Source of the DNA: Parazoarcus communis SWub3 = DSM 12120 | GTDB taxonomy: Bacteria; Pseudomonadota; Gammaproteobacteria; Burkholderiales; Rhodocyclaceae | Direction: 5' to 3' | DNA: 64,000 bases | Assembly: GCF_003226565.1 (NCBI RefSeq) | Contig: NZ_QKOE01000010.1 | Coordinates: forward strand, 62,001 to 126,000 | Shown here: positions 45,758-54,200 of the stretch, piece after piece | How the letters are laid out: every line of letters begins with the position of its first letter | Position numbering within the stretch: the stretch's first letter is position 1 | Notes under the pieces: generated by a model | Databases searched by the model: none | The model's input: the letters and a program-made list of their open reading frames with translations, nothing else | Told to the model about the DNA's origin: nothing | Made by a program: the position numbers and the translations under genes

Positions 45758-46915
45758 TCAGGCGCCCTTCAGTAGTTCGCGGGCGACGATCAGCTTCTGC
45801 ACTTCGGTCGCCCCCTCGTAGATGCGCAGGGCGCGGATTTCGCGATACAGCGATTCCACCTTCACCCCCACACGCACGCCTTGGCCGCCATGGATCTGCA
45901 CCGCGGCGTCAATCACCCGCTGCGCATTCTCGGTGGCGGTCATTTTTGCCATGGCCGCCTCGCGGGTGGTCGGCAGCTTCTGCACGTCACGCCGCCAGGC
46001 TGCGCGTGCCGTCAGTAGCGCAGCCGCCTCAATGTCGGTGGCCATGTCGCCGAGCTTGGCCTGGGTCAGCTGGAAATCGGCCAGGCTGTGGCCAAACATC
46101 GGCCGGTTACGAGCATGTTGCAAGCCTTCGTCCAGCGCACGGCGGGCAAAGCCCAGTGCCGCCGCAGCAACCGAGGCGCGGAAGATGTCCAGGGTGCGCA
46201 TCGCCACCTTGAAGCCCTCGCCGGGCGCCCCCAGGCGGTTGGCCACGGGCACCTTCATGTCGGTGAAGCGCAGGCGGGCGAGCGGATGCGGTGCGATGGT
46301 ATCGAGTCGTTCGGCCACCTCGAAACCAGGCATGTCCGGATAGACCACGAAGGCAGAGATTCCGCGCGTGCCCGGGGCCTCGCCGGTGCGGGCAAACAGG
46401 CAATACACATCGGCAATGCCACCGTTGGAAATCCAGGTCTTCTCGCCATTGATGACGTAGTGGTCGCCTTCAAGACGCGCATCACAGGCCATCGCGCCGA
46501 CATCGGAGCCTGCCAGGGGCTCGGTCAGCGCAAAGGCGGAAATCCATTCGCCGGCCGCCACCTTGGGCAACACATGGCGCTTGATCTCTTCGCTGCCCGA
46601 CAGCGTGATTGCGCCCGTTCCCAGGCCTTGCATGGCAAAGGCAAAATCGGCCAGGCCGTCGTGGTAGGCGAGTGTTTCGCGGGCGATGCACAGCGAGCGC
46701 GAGTCAAGCTCGTCCAGTGCGCCACCGTAGGCTGCCGGCACCGCGTAGCGCAGGAAGCCGGCCTTGCCCAGCGCGGCGACCAGTTGGCGGCAAGCGTTGT
46801 CGGTGTCGTGATGATCGATGGCGGGCATCGCAGTCGATGCCCAGTCGAAGATGGCGTCCGACAGCTGGCGATGTTCCACGCCGTAAAACGGCAGATCGAG
46901 AATGGAGCGATCCAT
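45758..46915 (-). CDS. Acyl-CoA dehydrogenase
   Basis: A 385-residue FAD-dependent acyl-CoA dehydrogenase, different from gcdH. Visible are [16 protein letters not shown] (FAD and substrate loop), [12 protein letters not shown], and the C-terminal [10 protein letters not shown] with E367 as probable base. ATG 46915 has GAGGA upstream that overlaps the preceding stop. It might oxidise an alicyclic or pimelyl-type CoA ester in the ring-cleavage route. Substrate is not determinable from sequence. Confidence 0.88.
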   Translation of the reverse strand: MDRSILDLPFYGVEHRQLSDAIFDWASTAMPAIDHHDTDNACRQLVAALGKAGFLRYAVPAAYGGALDELDSRSLCIARETLAYHDGLADFAFAMQGLGTGAITLSGSEEIKRHVLPKVAAGEWISAFALTEPLAGSDVGAMACDARLEGDHYVINGEKTWISNGGIADVYCLFARTGEAPGTRGISAFVVYPDMPGFEVAERLDTIAPHPLARLRFTDMKVPVANRLGAPGEGFKVAMRTLDIFRASVAAAALGFARRALDEGLQHARNRPMFGHSLADFQLTQAKLGDMATDIEAAALLTARAAWRRDVQKLPTTREAAMAKMTATENAQRVIDAAVQIHGGQGVRVGVKVESLYREIRALRIYEGATEVQKLIVARELLKGA

Positions 46916-46925
46916 GGCGGCGTCC

Positions 46926-47771
46926 TCAGTTGCCTTCGAACTTGGGTTTCTGCTTGGCGGCGAAGGCTTCGAAGGCACGGCGGAAGTCGCCGGTCATCAT
47001 GCAGATGGCCTGGGCCTGCGCTTCGGATTCGACCATTTCCTCGATGCCCATCGCCCATTCCTGGTTGAGCATGGTCTTGGTCATGGTGTGGGCGAACCAG
47101 GGGCCATCGGCCAGGTTGCGGGCCAGCTTCTCCGCTTCGGCGCCGAGTTCGGCATTGGCATGCAGGGCACTGAAGAAACCCCACGACAGACCTTCTTCGG
47201 CGGTCATCACGCGACCGGTCATCAGCAGCTCGGTGGCGCGCCCCTGGCCGATCATGCGCGGCAACAGGCCGCAGGCGCCCATGTCCGCACCTGCCAGACC
47301 CACACGGGTGAACAGGTAGGCGGTCTTGGTCTCGGGGGTACCGAGGCGGAAATCCGCAGCCAGCGCGACCATTGCACCGGCGCCCGCGCAGAAGCCGTCG
47401 ATGGCGGCGATGACCGGTTGCGGCGCACGGCGCATGGTCTTGACCAGGTCGCCGGTCATGCGAGTGAATTCGAGCAGTTCGGGCATGCTCATCTTGGTCA
47501 GCGGTTCGATGATCTCGAACACATCGCCGCCAGAGCAGAAGTTGCCGCCTTCGCCACGGATGATGATCGTACGGACGTCGCTGGCGTATTTCAGGTTGTG
47601 GAACAGGTCACGCAGTTCGGCGTAGGAGTCGAAGGTCAGCGGATTCTTCTTTTCGGGGCGATTCAGCGTGATCGTCGCGACCCGCCCATCGTCAGAGCAC
47701 GACCACTTGAAGTGGCGTGCCACATAGTCCTTGAACGGACGCTTGTGATCGTTCATCGAAAGTTCTGCCAT
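46926..47771 (-). CDS. Enoyl-CoA hydratase/isomerase family protein
   Basis: A 281-residue crotonase-fold protein with [14 protein letters not shown] (oxyanion loop) and a second region [29 protein letters not shown]. At the first catalytic-glutamate position it has Ala/Met rather than Glu, so it may catalyse isomerisation, retro-aldol or ring hydrolysis instead of simple hydration. GAAGGAGA before ATG 47771 gives a strong start. It lies beside the acyl-CoA dehydrogenase gene and is a candidate for ring opening in the 2-aminobenzoyl-CoA route. Confidence 0.85.
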   Translation of the reverse strand: MAELSMNDHKRPFKDYVARHFKWSCSDDGRVATITLNRPEKKNPLTFDSYAELRDLFHNLKYASDVRTIIIRGEGGNFCSGGDVFEIIEPLTKMSMPELLEFTRMTGDLVKTMRRAPQPVIAAIDGFCAGAGAMVALAADFRLGTPETKTAYLFTRVGLAGADMGACGLLPRMIGQGRATELLMTGRVMTAEEGLSWGFFSALHANAELGAEAEKLARNLADGPWFAHTMTKTMLNQEWAMGIEEMVESEAQAQAICMMTGDFRRAFEAFAAKQKPKFEGN

Positions 47772-47803
47772 GGCCTCTCTCCTTCTTTCTCGTCGTCTTG
47801 CGA

Positions 47804-47823
47804 GACCCGCATTCAGGCGGGTC
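47804..47823. other. Hairpin in the leader of the second enoyl-CoA hydratase gene
   Basis: GACCCGC and GCGGGTC form a seven-base stem with a six-base loop in the 249-base gap between the SDR and hydratase genes. The rest of that gap holds another inverted repeat (GACTCAC/GTGAGTC near 47959-47990) and no open frame I trust. Confidence 0.4.
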
Positions 47824-48020
47824 GTGCTGTGTTCGTAAGGTTTTCGGTATTGCGCATCACTGCCCTGGATCCCGGTAAGCCACCCGGATATTCCCTCCGG
47901 GGCTGCGGAACTCGCCCTGCGGGCTCGGACAGTCCTCGCCCCTGCAGGAACACCCGGACGACTCACCTGGCTGCAGAGGTGTCCGTGAGTCCGAGCATCC
48001 AGTTACACTGCCGTGCCAAC

Positions 48021-48830
48021 TCACCCCGCCATCACCTCACCACCCGCCACCGGAATGGACTGGCCATGGATGGCTTCCGAGCCGGGCAGGCACAGCCAGC
48101 CCACCGCACGCGCCACATCCTCGGGCTGCACCAGGCGGCCCTGCGGGTTGCTGGCAGCCAGCGTGGTCTTGGCGTCGTCACTGCTGCGACCGGTCTTGGC
48201 AACGATGTTGTCCACCGCGCCGCCCAGCAGCGGGGTGTCGGTATATCCAGGGCACACCGCATTGACGGTGATGCCATGCTTGGCCACTTCCAGCGCCAGC
48301 GCACGGGTAAAGCCGATCACGCCGTGTTTGGCGGCACAGTAGGCCGATACGTAGGCGTAGCCGACCAGACCGGCGGTGCTGGCGATATTGACGATCCGCC
48401 CCCAGCGCGCGGCCTGCATCGTCGGCAGTACGGCGCGGGTACAGTTGAAGGTGCCGGTCAGATTTACCGTCAGCATCTCGTTCCACAGTTCGATCGAGGT
48501 CTTGCCTGCCGGCGCACTCTTGGCGGCTCCGGCGTTGTTGATCAGGATCGCAATCGGCCCGCGTATCTTGGCCGCCGCATCCAGCGCCTGGGCAATCCCG
48601 TCGTGGTCGGTAATGTCGGCCACCACATGCCCGTGACCGCTGCCGGTCAGCTTCGCGCAGGTCGCCTGCAAGGGAGCCTCACGCCGGCCGACCAGGGTCA
48701 GTGTCGCGCCCAGGCGTGCCAGCTCGAGTGCAATCGCCTCGCCGATACCGCTGCCCGCACCGGTCACCACCGCATGGCGGCCACTGAGCGGCAAGCCGGT
48801 TTCTGTCTTGGAATCCAGGGTCAGACTCAT
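48021..48830 (-). CDS. Short-chain dehydrogenase/reductase
   Basis: A 269-residue classical SDR. The cofactor motif TGAGSGIG is at 23-30, NNAG at 98-101, and the catalytic residues are S151, Y164 and K168. It should reduce or oxidise a keto/hydroxy group using NAD(P). Next to the 2-aminobenzoyl-CoA monooxygenase/reductase gene it could reduce the ring ketone of the de-aromatised product or a later 3-hydroxyacyl-CoA; this is inference. The ATG at 48830 is preceded by an in-frame GTG. Confidence 0.88.
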   Translation of the reverse strand: MSLTLDSKTETGLPLSGRHAVVTGAGSGIGEAIALELARLGATLTLVGRREAPLQATCAKLTGSGHGHVVADITDHDGIAQALDAAAKIRGPIAILINNAGAAKSAPAGKTSIELWNEMLTVNLTGTFNCTRAVLPTMQAARWGRIVNIASTAGLVGYAYVSAYCAAKHGVIGFTRALALEVAKHGITVNAVCPGYTDTPLLGGAVDNIVAKTGRSSDDAKTTLAASNPQGRLVQPEDVARAVGWLCLPGSEAIHGQSIPVAGGEVMAG

Positions 48831-49024
48831 CACGCACCCGATCTGTTGTCGTCTTGCTCTTGATTACTAAACGTCACTGCCAAAACAAACGATGCCGGAC
48901 TGAAAACGTCCACCGGGCACCTTGACCGCCCGAGCCGCTCCGGCCTCGGGAATGCGCCACAGCCCGACATCCCGGCATGCGCGGCGGGTCTGATCGACGC
49001 CGCCGCACACCCCGGCCCTGCTGC

Positions 49025-51343
49025 TTACTTGCCCGGCGCGGTGTAGCTACGCTTCAGGTTGGCTTCGTACTGACCACGGCCCGACAGATACTGCTTGGGC
49101 CAGGCAATGCCCTTGTACTCGATCTTGGCCGCTTCGTGCAGCGTCCAGGCCGGATCCGCCAGATGGGGACGGGCCACCGCGCACAGGTCGGCACGACCGG
49201 CACCGATGATGCTGTTGACATGGTCGGCTTCAAAGATCGCGCCCACTGCAATGGTCGGAATACCGACTTCGTTGCGGATGCGATCGGCGAACGGGGTCTG
49301 GAACATGCGACCGAACACCGGCTTCTCACCCTTCCACACCTGACCGGACGAGCAGTCGATGATGTCGGCGCCCGCTTCCTTGAACAGACGCGCAATCGCC
49401 ACTGCATCGTCAGCGGTGTTACCACCCGGGAACCAGTCGTGGCACGACAGACGCACCGACATCGGCTTGTCCGCCGGCCATACTTCACGCATGGCACGGA
49501 ACACTTCCAGCGGGTAACGGGCACGGTTTTCGATACTGCCACCGTACTCGTCGCTGCGCTGGTTGGTCAGCGGCGACAGGAAGCTGGACATCAGGTAGCC
49601 GTGGGCGCAGTGGAACTCGAGGATGTCGAAGCCCGCTTCGACCGCCATCTGGGTGGAGCGCACGAAGTCCGCCTTGACCCGTTCCATGTCGGCACGGGTG
49701 GCTTCGCGCGGCACCTGCGAGTTCGGCAGATACGGCAGCGGCGAGGCCGAGATCAGTTCCCAGGCACCGGATTCCAGCGGCTGGTCGATGCCTTCCCAAG
49801 CCACTTTGGTCGCACCCTTGCGGCCGGCGTGACCCAACTGGATACCCATCTTGGCGCCAGAATTGGCATGGACGAAATCAACGATGCGCTTCCACGCGGT
49901 GACGTGCTCGGGCTTGTACATGCCGGCACATCCCGGGGTGATGCGGGCATCGGCCGACACGCAGGCCATTTCGGTATAGAGCAGACCGGTACCGCCCAGG
50001 GCACGCGAACCGAAGTGCACCAGATGGAAGTCACCCGCCACGCCATCCTCGGCCGAGTACATCGCCATCGGCGACATGATGGTGCGGTTGGGCAGGGTCA
50101 GGCCGCGCAGCTTGAACGGGGTGAACATCGGCGGCGGCGGCGCCTTGTCGGCCGGCACCGGCACACCGGCCTTCTCGGCCAGCCAGCGCTCATAGCCTTC
50201 CAGCCACTTGGCGTCGCGCAGGCGCAGGTTCTCGTGCGAGATGCGCTGCGAGCGGGTCAGCATCGAGTACATGAACTGCTCCGGCTCCAGCGTATCGCAG
50301 TAGCGGGCGTCGCACACCTCGAACCACTCCATTGCGTTCCAGGCCGCGTTCTGCAGGCGCAGCACGTCAATGCCACGCACTTCCTGGTACCGCGACAGCA
50401 CGGCAGGAATGTTTTCGCGGGTATCGCCCTCTTCCTTGAACAGGCGGGTCAGGTCGATGGCATCTTCCAGCGCCAGCTTGGTGCCGGAACCGATGGCGAA
50501 GTGGGCGGTATGCACCGCATCGCCCATCAGCACCACATGACTGTTGCCGTTGTAGTGATGCCACTGCTCGCACTTGACGCGCTGGAAGTTCAGCCAGGCC
50601 GAGCCACGCAGGTGGCGTGCATTGGTCATCAGCGGGAAGCCATCCAGATGCTTCTCGAACAGCTTTTCGCAGAACTCGATGGACTGCGCCTGATCAGCCT
50701 TGTCCAGCCCATGAGCCAGCCACACATGTTCGGGACACTCGACGATGAAGGTCGTGGTGGTGTCGTCGAACTTGTAGATGTGGGCCTGGAACCAGCCGTG
50801 CTCGGTCTTCTCGAAAATGAAGTTGAAGGCGTCGAACAGCTTGTTGGTACCGAGCCAGATGTAGCGATTGGGGCGACCGACGATGTCCGGCTTGAACACG
50901 TCTTCGTAGCGACTGCGGATCTTCGAGTTGATGCCATCGGAGGCGATGATCAGGTCGGCGTCCGGGTATTCCAGATCCGAATCCACATCCTTCTCGAACA
51001 CCAGCTCCACGCCCAGCTCGACGCAGCGGTCTTGCAGGATGTTGAGCATCTTCTTGCGGCCGATACCCACAAAACCATGGCCGCCCGAACGGATGGTGCG
51101 ACCCTTGAAGTGCAGCTCGATGTCGTCCCAGTGGTTGAACGCCACCTGAATGGCATCGGCAGTCACCGGATCCCACTCACGCATGTTGTCCATGGTCGCG
51201 TCCGAGAACACCACACCCCAACCAAAGGTGTCGTAAGGCTTGTTGCGTTCGACCACGGTGATCTGATGAGCCGGATTCAACTTCTTCATCAGGATTGCGA
51301 AATACAGCCCGGCGGGACCGCCGCCGATACACACGATGCGCAT
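49025..51343 (-). CDS. abmA: 2-aminobenzoyl-CoA monooxygenase/reductase (fused flavoenzyme)
   Basis: A 772-residue fusion of two flavoproteins. Residues 1 to about 385 form an aromatic hydroxylase: GGGPAG at 7-12 binds FAD, and [22 protein letters not shown] from 274 is the second FAD motif. After a Pro-rich linker (401-405), residues 406 to about 760 form an Old Yellow Enzyme-type FMN barrel with [23 protein letters not shown] from 581. This architecture is that of the Azoarcus evansii enzyme, which hydroxylates 2-aminobenzoyl-CoA and then reduces the ring to a non-aromatic product. The same architecture is often annotated as salicylyl-CoA 5-hydroxylase/oxidoreductase, the main alternative. 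A MarR gene lies upstream in the same direction. Confidence 0.88.
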   Translation of the reverse strand: MRIVCIGGGPAGLYFAILMKKLNPAHQITVVERNKPYDTFGWGVVFSDATMDNMREWDPVTADAIQVAFNHWDDIELHFKGRTIRSGGHGFVGIGRKKMLNILQDRCVELGVELVFEKDVDSDLEYPDADLIIASDGINSKIRSRYEDVFKPDIVGRPNRYIWLGTNKLFDAFNFIFEKTEHGWFQAHIYKFDDTTTTFIVECPEHVWLAHGLDKADQAQSIEFCEKLFEKHLDGFPLMTNARHLRGSAWLNFQRVKCEQWHHYNGNSHVVLMGDAVHTAHFAIGSGTKLALEDAIDLTRLFKEEGDTRENIPAVLSRYQEVRGIDVLRLQNAAWNAMEWFEVCDARYCDTLEPEQFMYSMLTRSQRISHENLRLRDAKWLEGYERWLAEKAGVPVPADKAPPPPMFTPFKLRGLTLPNRTIMSPMAMYSAEDGVAGDFHLVHFGSRALGGTGLLYTEMACVSADARITPGCAGMYKPEHVTAWKRIVDFVHANSGAKMGIQLGHAGRKGATKVAWEGIDQPLESGAWELISASPLPYLPNSQVPREATRADMERVKADFVRSTQMAVEAGFDILEFHCAHGYLMSSFLSPLTNQRSDEYGGSIENRARYPLEVFRAMREVWPADKPMSVRLSCHDWFPGGNTADDAVAIARLFKEAGADIIDCSSGQVWKGEKPVFGRMFQTPFADRIRNEVGIPTIAVGAIFEADHVNSIIGAGRADLCAVARPHLADPAWTLHEAAKIEYKGIAWPKQYLSGRGQYEANLKRSYTAPGK

Positions 51344-51419
51344 GCTGTTGCTCCTTCAGGTATGACCACCCTCAAGCTCGAGGGCGAAGAGTCTGGGGGC
51401 TGGTGGATATTGACTGCTT

Positions 51420-51448
51420 GTTTAGTGACAAATATTTCATAACTAAAC
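51420..51448. promoter_or_regulatory. Inverted repeat operator in front of the 2-aminobenzoyl-CoA monooxygenase gene
   Basis: GTTTAGT and ACTAAAC form perfect seven-base arms separated by 15 AT-rich bases, about 77 bases before the start codon and over the predicted -10. It is a plausible site for the adjacent MarR protein. A single ACTAAAC also occurs at 48866-48872 before the SDR gene. Confidence 0.55.
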
Positions 51449-51459
51449 TATCAAGTCAA
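51431..51459 (-). promoter_or_regulatory. Possible promoter of the 2-aminobenzoyl-CoA catabolic operon
   Basis: On the minus strand TTGACT (plus 51454-51459) and AATATT (plus 51431-51436) are 17 bases apart. The -35 is good and the -10 mediocre. The operator-like repeat overlaps the -10, as expected for repression. Confidence 0.45.
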
Positions 51460-51491
51460 CAAGGACCGCAATCTTCCGTTCATATCCGGAT

Positions 51492-52004
51492 TCAATCCTG
51501 GCTGTTGTCGCTGGCGACCGGCGGCAATGGGGGGTGCAGGGCGAGCAGATCGATCAGCATCGAAATCAACAAGGTCGCCTTCTCGCGCCCGAAAGGTTCC
51601 AGTACCCGCTCCTGGTGCGCAATTGCGCGATCACGCAGCGCGTCAGTCAGGCGGTGCCCCTTGGGCGTGATCCGCACCACCGTCTGGCGACGGTCGGCAC
51701 GCACCCGGGTGCGTGCGACGATGCCCTCGTTCTCCATGCGCTGCACCACCTTGGATAGCGTCGGCTGCTTGGTCAGCGTCAGTTGGCTCAAGGTACCGAT
51801 GCTCTCGCCCTCGCTTCCTTCCAGACTCGCCAGCACCCGCCATTCGGTCACCGACAAGCCCGCCGCCTCGACTTCGCGATGGAACTCCCGCGAGATACGA
51901 CTGCTGGCCTGTGCCAGCAGGAAGGCCAGGTAGTGATCGACGAAGCGGCCCATCTCAGCCGGCTCGGAATTTGCTTGAAGCGCCTGTACTGTCTGTTCAG
52001 TCAT
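51492..52004 (-). CDS. MarR-family transcriptional regulator
   Basis: A 170-residue dimeric winged-helix repressor. The DNA-binding helices fall around SIGTLSQLTLTKQPTLSKVVQRMENEGIV, followed by the wing RADRRQTVVRITPKGHRL. MarR proteins next to aromatic CoA pathways commonly release DNA on binding the CoA thioester. It is in line with and upstream of the monooxygenase/reductase gene but separated by a 148-base promoter region, and divergent from the AraC gene. Confidence 0.92.
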   Translation of the reverse strand: MTEQTVQALQANSEPAEMGRFVDHYLAFLLAQASSRISREFHREVEAAGLSVTEWRVLASLEGSEGESIGTLSQLTLTKQPTLSKVVQRMENEGIVARTRVRADRRQTVVRITPKGHRLTDALRDRAIAHQERVLEPFGREKATLLISMLIDLLALHPPLPPVASDNSQD

Positions 52005-52068
52005 GACCCTGATTTCCCGAGTATTTCGCTTCCGTGAAACATGAACCTTGCGAAACGCGCATCTTTGC

Positions 52069-52085
52069 TTATAAATTGTTTATAA
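52069..52085. promoter_or_regulatory. Palindromic operator between the MarR and AraC genes
   Basis: TTATAAA-TTG-TTTATAA is a perfect 17-base palindrome with a three-base centre in the divergent region. Its size suits a MarR dimer, so autoregulation and control of the AraC gene are both possible. Confidence 0.6.
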
Positions 52086-52134
52086 CTATACGTTGTTTGC
52101 GCGTTGAGCATCGAACCCGACCGGAGAGTCCCCG

Positions 52135-53193
52135 ATGACCCAGCGTTCCTCAGTAGCTCGCACCCATTCGCAGGAGACCGGTATGAGTGCACCAAATTTG
52201 TGCGGCACCATCGAGCCGCTGGCGGCTTATCCCTTTTTTAGTTCGCGGGACGCCGACGAAGCTCGCCACAAGGTGGCCCGCGTGTTCTGCCCGCACGAAC
52301 TGCGCCAGGTCAACACCCGTACGCCGTTTTCGTCGCGCCACAATCTGGTGCGTCTGGGCGAGACCGCGCTCAACTACCTGACCTATGGTACCGACGTCGA
52401 TATCAACCCGGGATATCTTGACAGCTTTTATCTGGTGCAGATGCCACTGGAAGGCACTGCGGAGATCCGCTGCGGGCAACAGGCGGTGCACTCCACCCCT
52501 GACACCGCCACGATCCTGAATCCGCACGAAGCCACACGCATGCACTGGCGCCACGACAACCGCCAGCTGATGCTGTGGATCCCCAAGGAATCCGTCGAGC
52601 GCCGGCTGGCCGAGCACCTGGGCGAACCCGTGAACGAGCCTCTGACCTTCGACGTGGCCCTGTCGCAGCGTGAGGGCATGACACGCAGCTGGTGCCGCAT
52701 GCTGGGCGACCTGGCCGACAACATCGACCACTGCGGCGCCGACTGGCTGCGTTTCCGCCCTACCGTCGCCGGGCTGGAAGACTGCCTGATCCGCGGCCTG
52801 CTGCAACTCCACCGCCACAACTACAGCGCCCGTCTGGAACAACCGCAGGACAACGCCCGCCCCCGCCACCTGCAGCGCGCCATCGACTACATCCATGCGC
52901 ATATCGAAGATGCGATCACGGTCGGCGACATTGCACGCGCCGCCTGTGTCAGCGTACGAGCGCTGGAAGAAGGCTTCCGCAAGCACTGCGACACCTCACC
53001 GCTGGTCTATCTGCGCGATGCCCGTCTCGACTGCGTGCGCAAGGCCTTGACCAGCGCCCACCCGGCCACCGACAAAGTCGCGGTACTGGCGCACCGCTAC
53101 GGCTTTGCCCACCTTGGCCGCTTCTCTGCCTACTACAAGGCGCGTTTTGGCGAAACGCCGTCGCAGACCGCCGGACGCACACTGCGCAACTGA
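52135..53193 (+). CDS. AraC-family transcriptional activator
   Basis: A 352-residue regulator with an N-terminal effector-binding domain (about 30-220) and a C-terminal pair of helix-turn-helix motifs (about 245-345, with TVGDIARAACVSVRALEEGFRKH and VAVLAHRYGFAHLGRFSAYYKARFGETPS). The N-terminal type resembles activators of aromatic oxygenase operons. Both ATG 52135 (GGAGAG upstream) and ATG 52183 (GGAGA upstream) are credible. It precedes and probably activates the SDR-monooxygenase-flavin reductase genes, as the AraC regulator does in Acinetobacter indole (iif) clusters. Confidence 0.9.
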   Translation: MTQRSSVARTHSQETGMSAPNLCGTIEPLAAYPFFSSRDADEARHKVARVFCPHELRQVNTRTPFSSRHNLVRLGETALNYLTYGTDVDINPGYLDSFYLVQMPLEGTAEIRCGQQAVHSTPDTATILNPHEATRMHWRHDNRQLMLWIPKESVERRLAEHLGEPVNEPLTFDVALSQREGMTRSWCRMLGDLADNIDHCGADWLRFRPTVAGLEDCLIRGLLQLHRHNYSARLEQPQDNARPRHLQRAIDYIHAHIEDAITVGDIARAACVSVRALEEGFRKHCDTSPLVYLRDARLDCVRKALTSAHPATDKVAVLAHRYGFAHLGRFSAYYKARFGETPSQTAGRTLRN

Positions 53194-53226
53194 CGCAGCG
53201 CAGCACAGGTGTGCGCGTTCCGGACA

Positions 53227-53303
53227 ATCCGCTCGCGCAAAGCGGATACACCGCAAGCGCGCTGAAATGAAAACTGTGTCCCAAGGACGCCCGGGGTGGC
53301 GTC
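53227..53303. promoter_or_regulatory. Control region with two inverted repeats before the SDR gene
   Basis: ATCCGCT/AGCGGAT (53227-53247, seven-base spacer) and GACGCC/GGCGTC (53286-53303, six-base spacer) lie in the 131-base gap after the AraC gene. One could be an activator site and the other a hairpin in the leader. No clear sigma70 promoter is visible. Confidence 0.4.
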
Positions 53304-53324
53304 ATCGACTTGAGGACACAGCAG

Positions 53325-54113
53325 ATGAAAGGACTTCAGGACAAGGTCGCCATCGTCACCGGTGGCGCCACACTGATCGGCGAGGCGGTTGCCCGTGACC
53401 TGATCGCAAACGGTGCCCGCGTGGTGCTGGCAGACATCGACGCCACCAAGGGTGCCGCGGTTGCCGACCGTCTGGGCCCGGCTGCCCGCTTCCAGCACAC
53501 CGACGTCAGCAACGACAACCAGATCGCCGCCTGCGTCACCGCCACCGTCGCGGCTTTCGGCGGCGTGGACTACCTGGTCAATTGCGCCTGCACCTATGTG
53601 GATAACGGTGCCGCCTCCACCCGTGCCGAGTGGTCGCAGGCACTGGACGTGAATCTGGTCAGTGCCGCCATGATGCTGCAGGCCTGCCGGCCAGAGATGG
53701 TCAAGCGCGGCGGCGGTGCAGTGGTCAACTTCGCCTCCATCTCCGCCACCGCAGCCCAGGCCGGGCGCTGGCTGTATCCGGTCAGCAAGGCCGCCATCCA
53801 GCAATTCACCCGTGCCGCCGCCAACGACCTGGCCACCGACCACATCCGCGTCAACTCGGTGTCACCGGGCTGGACCTGGTCGTCGGTCATCGACGCCCTC
53901 TCCGGCGGAGACAAGGCCAAGGCCGATGCGGTTGCCGCGGATTACCACATGCTGGGCCGTCTGGGTCTGCCGGAAGAAGTTGCACAAGTCGTCAGCTTCC
54001 TGCTGTCCGACCATGCCAGCTTCGTGACCGGCGCCGACTACGCCTGCGACGGCGGCTACACCGCACTCGGCCCGGAAGGTCGCGCGGCCGCCATCACCCG
54101 CCTGATGTCCTGA
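53325..54113 (+). CDS. Short-chain dehydrogenase/reductase of the indole-type oxygenase cluster
   Basis: A 262-residue SDR with TGGATLIG at 12-19 (Leu replaces the second-last Gly neighbour of the usual TGxxxGIG), a catalytic Ser in the NFASIS segment, Y151 and K155. The usual NNAG structural motif reads NCAC (86-89), so it is a divergent member. In Acinetobacter iif clusters the SDR oxidises an indole dihydrodiol to 3-hydroxyindolin-2-one. A matching role here is inferred from the neighbouring monooxygenase. GAGGA supports ATG 53325; a TTG five codons earlier is unlikely. Confidence 0.85.
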   Translation: MKGLQDKVAIVTGGATLIGEAVARDLIANGARVVLADIDATKGAAVADRLGPAARFQHTDVSNDNQIAACVTATVAAFGGVDYLVNCACTYVDNGAASTRAEWSQALDVNLVSAAMMLQACRPEMVKRGGGAVVNFASISATAAQAGRWLYPVSKAAIQQFTRAAANDLATDHIRVNSVSPGWTWSSVIDALSGGDKAKADAVAADYHMLGRLGLPEEVAQVVSFLLSDHASFVTGADYACDGGYTALGPEGRAAAITRLMS

Positions 54114-54125
54114 CCCCACCCTGCC

Positions 54126-54164
54126 CCTTCCCCCCGCTCCTTCCCCCCGCTCCTTCCCCCCGCC
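54126..54164 (+). repeat. Three tandem copies of a 13-base C-rich repeat
   Basis: The unit CCTTCCCCCCGCT occurs three times in a row (last base of the third copy differs) between the SDR and monooxygenase genes. It is strand-biased, with almost no G or A. It may be a slippage product and could vary in copy number. Confidence 0.8.
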
Positions 54165-54200
54165 CCTTTCCCCTACCCACGCCCCCACAAGGAGACGCAC

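Noticed and set aside
48977-51442. An 821-codon open frame on the plus strand opposite the 2-aminobenzoyl-CoA monooxygenase/reductase gene
   Set aside because: The minus-strand gene has all expected motifs; the opposite frame is low-complexity and runs into the promoter.
54126-54164. Considered as the start of a CRISPR array
   Set aside because: Units are 13 bases with no spacers and no cas genes nearby.
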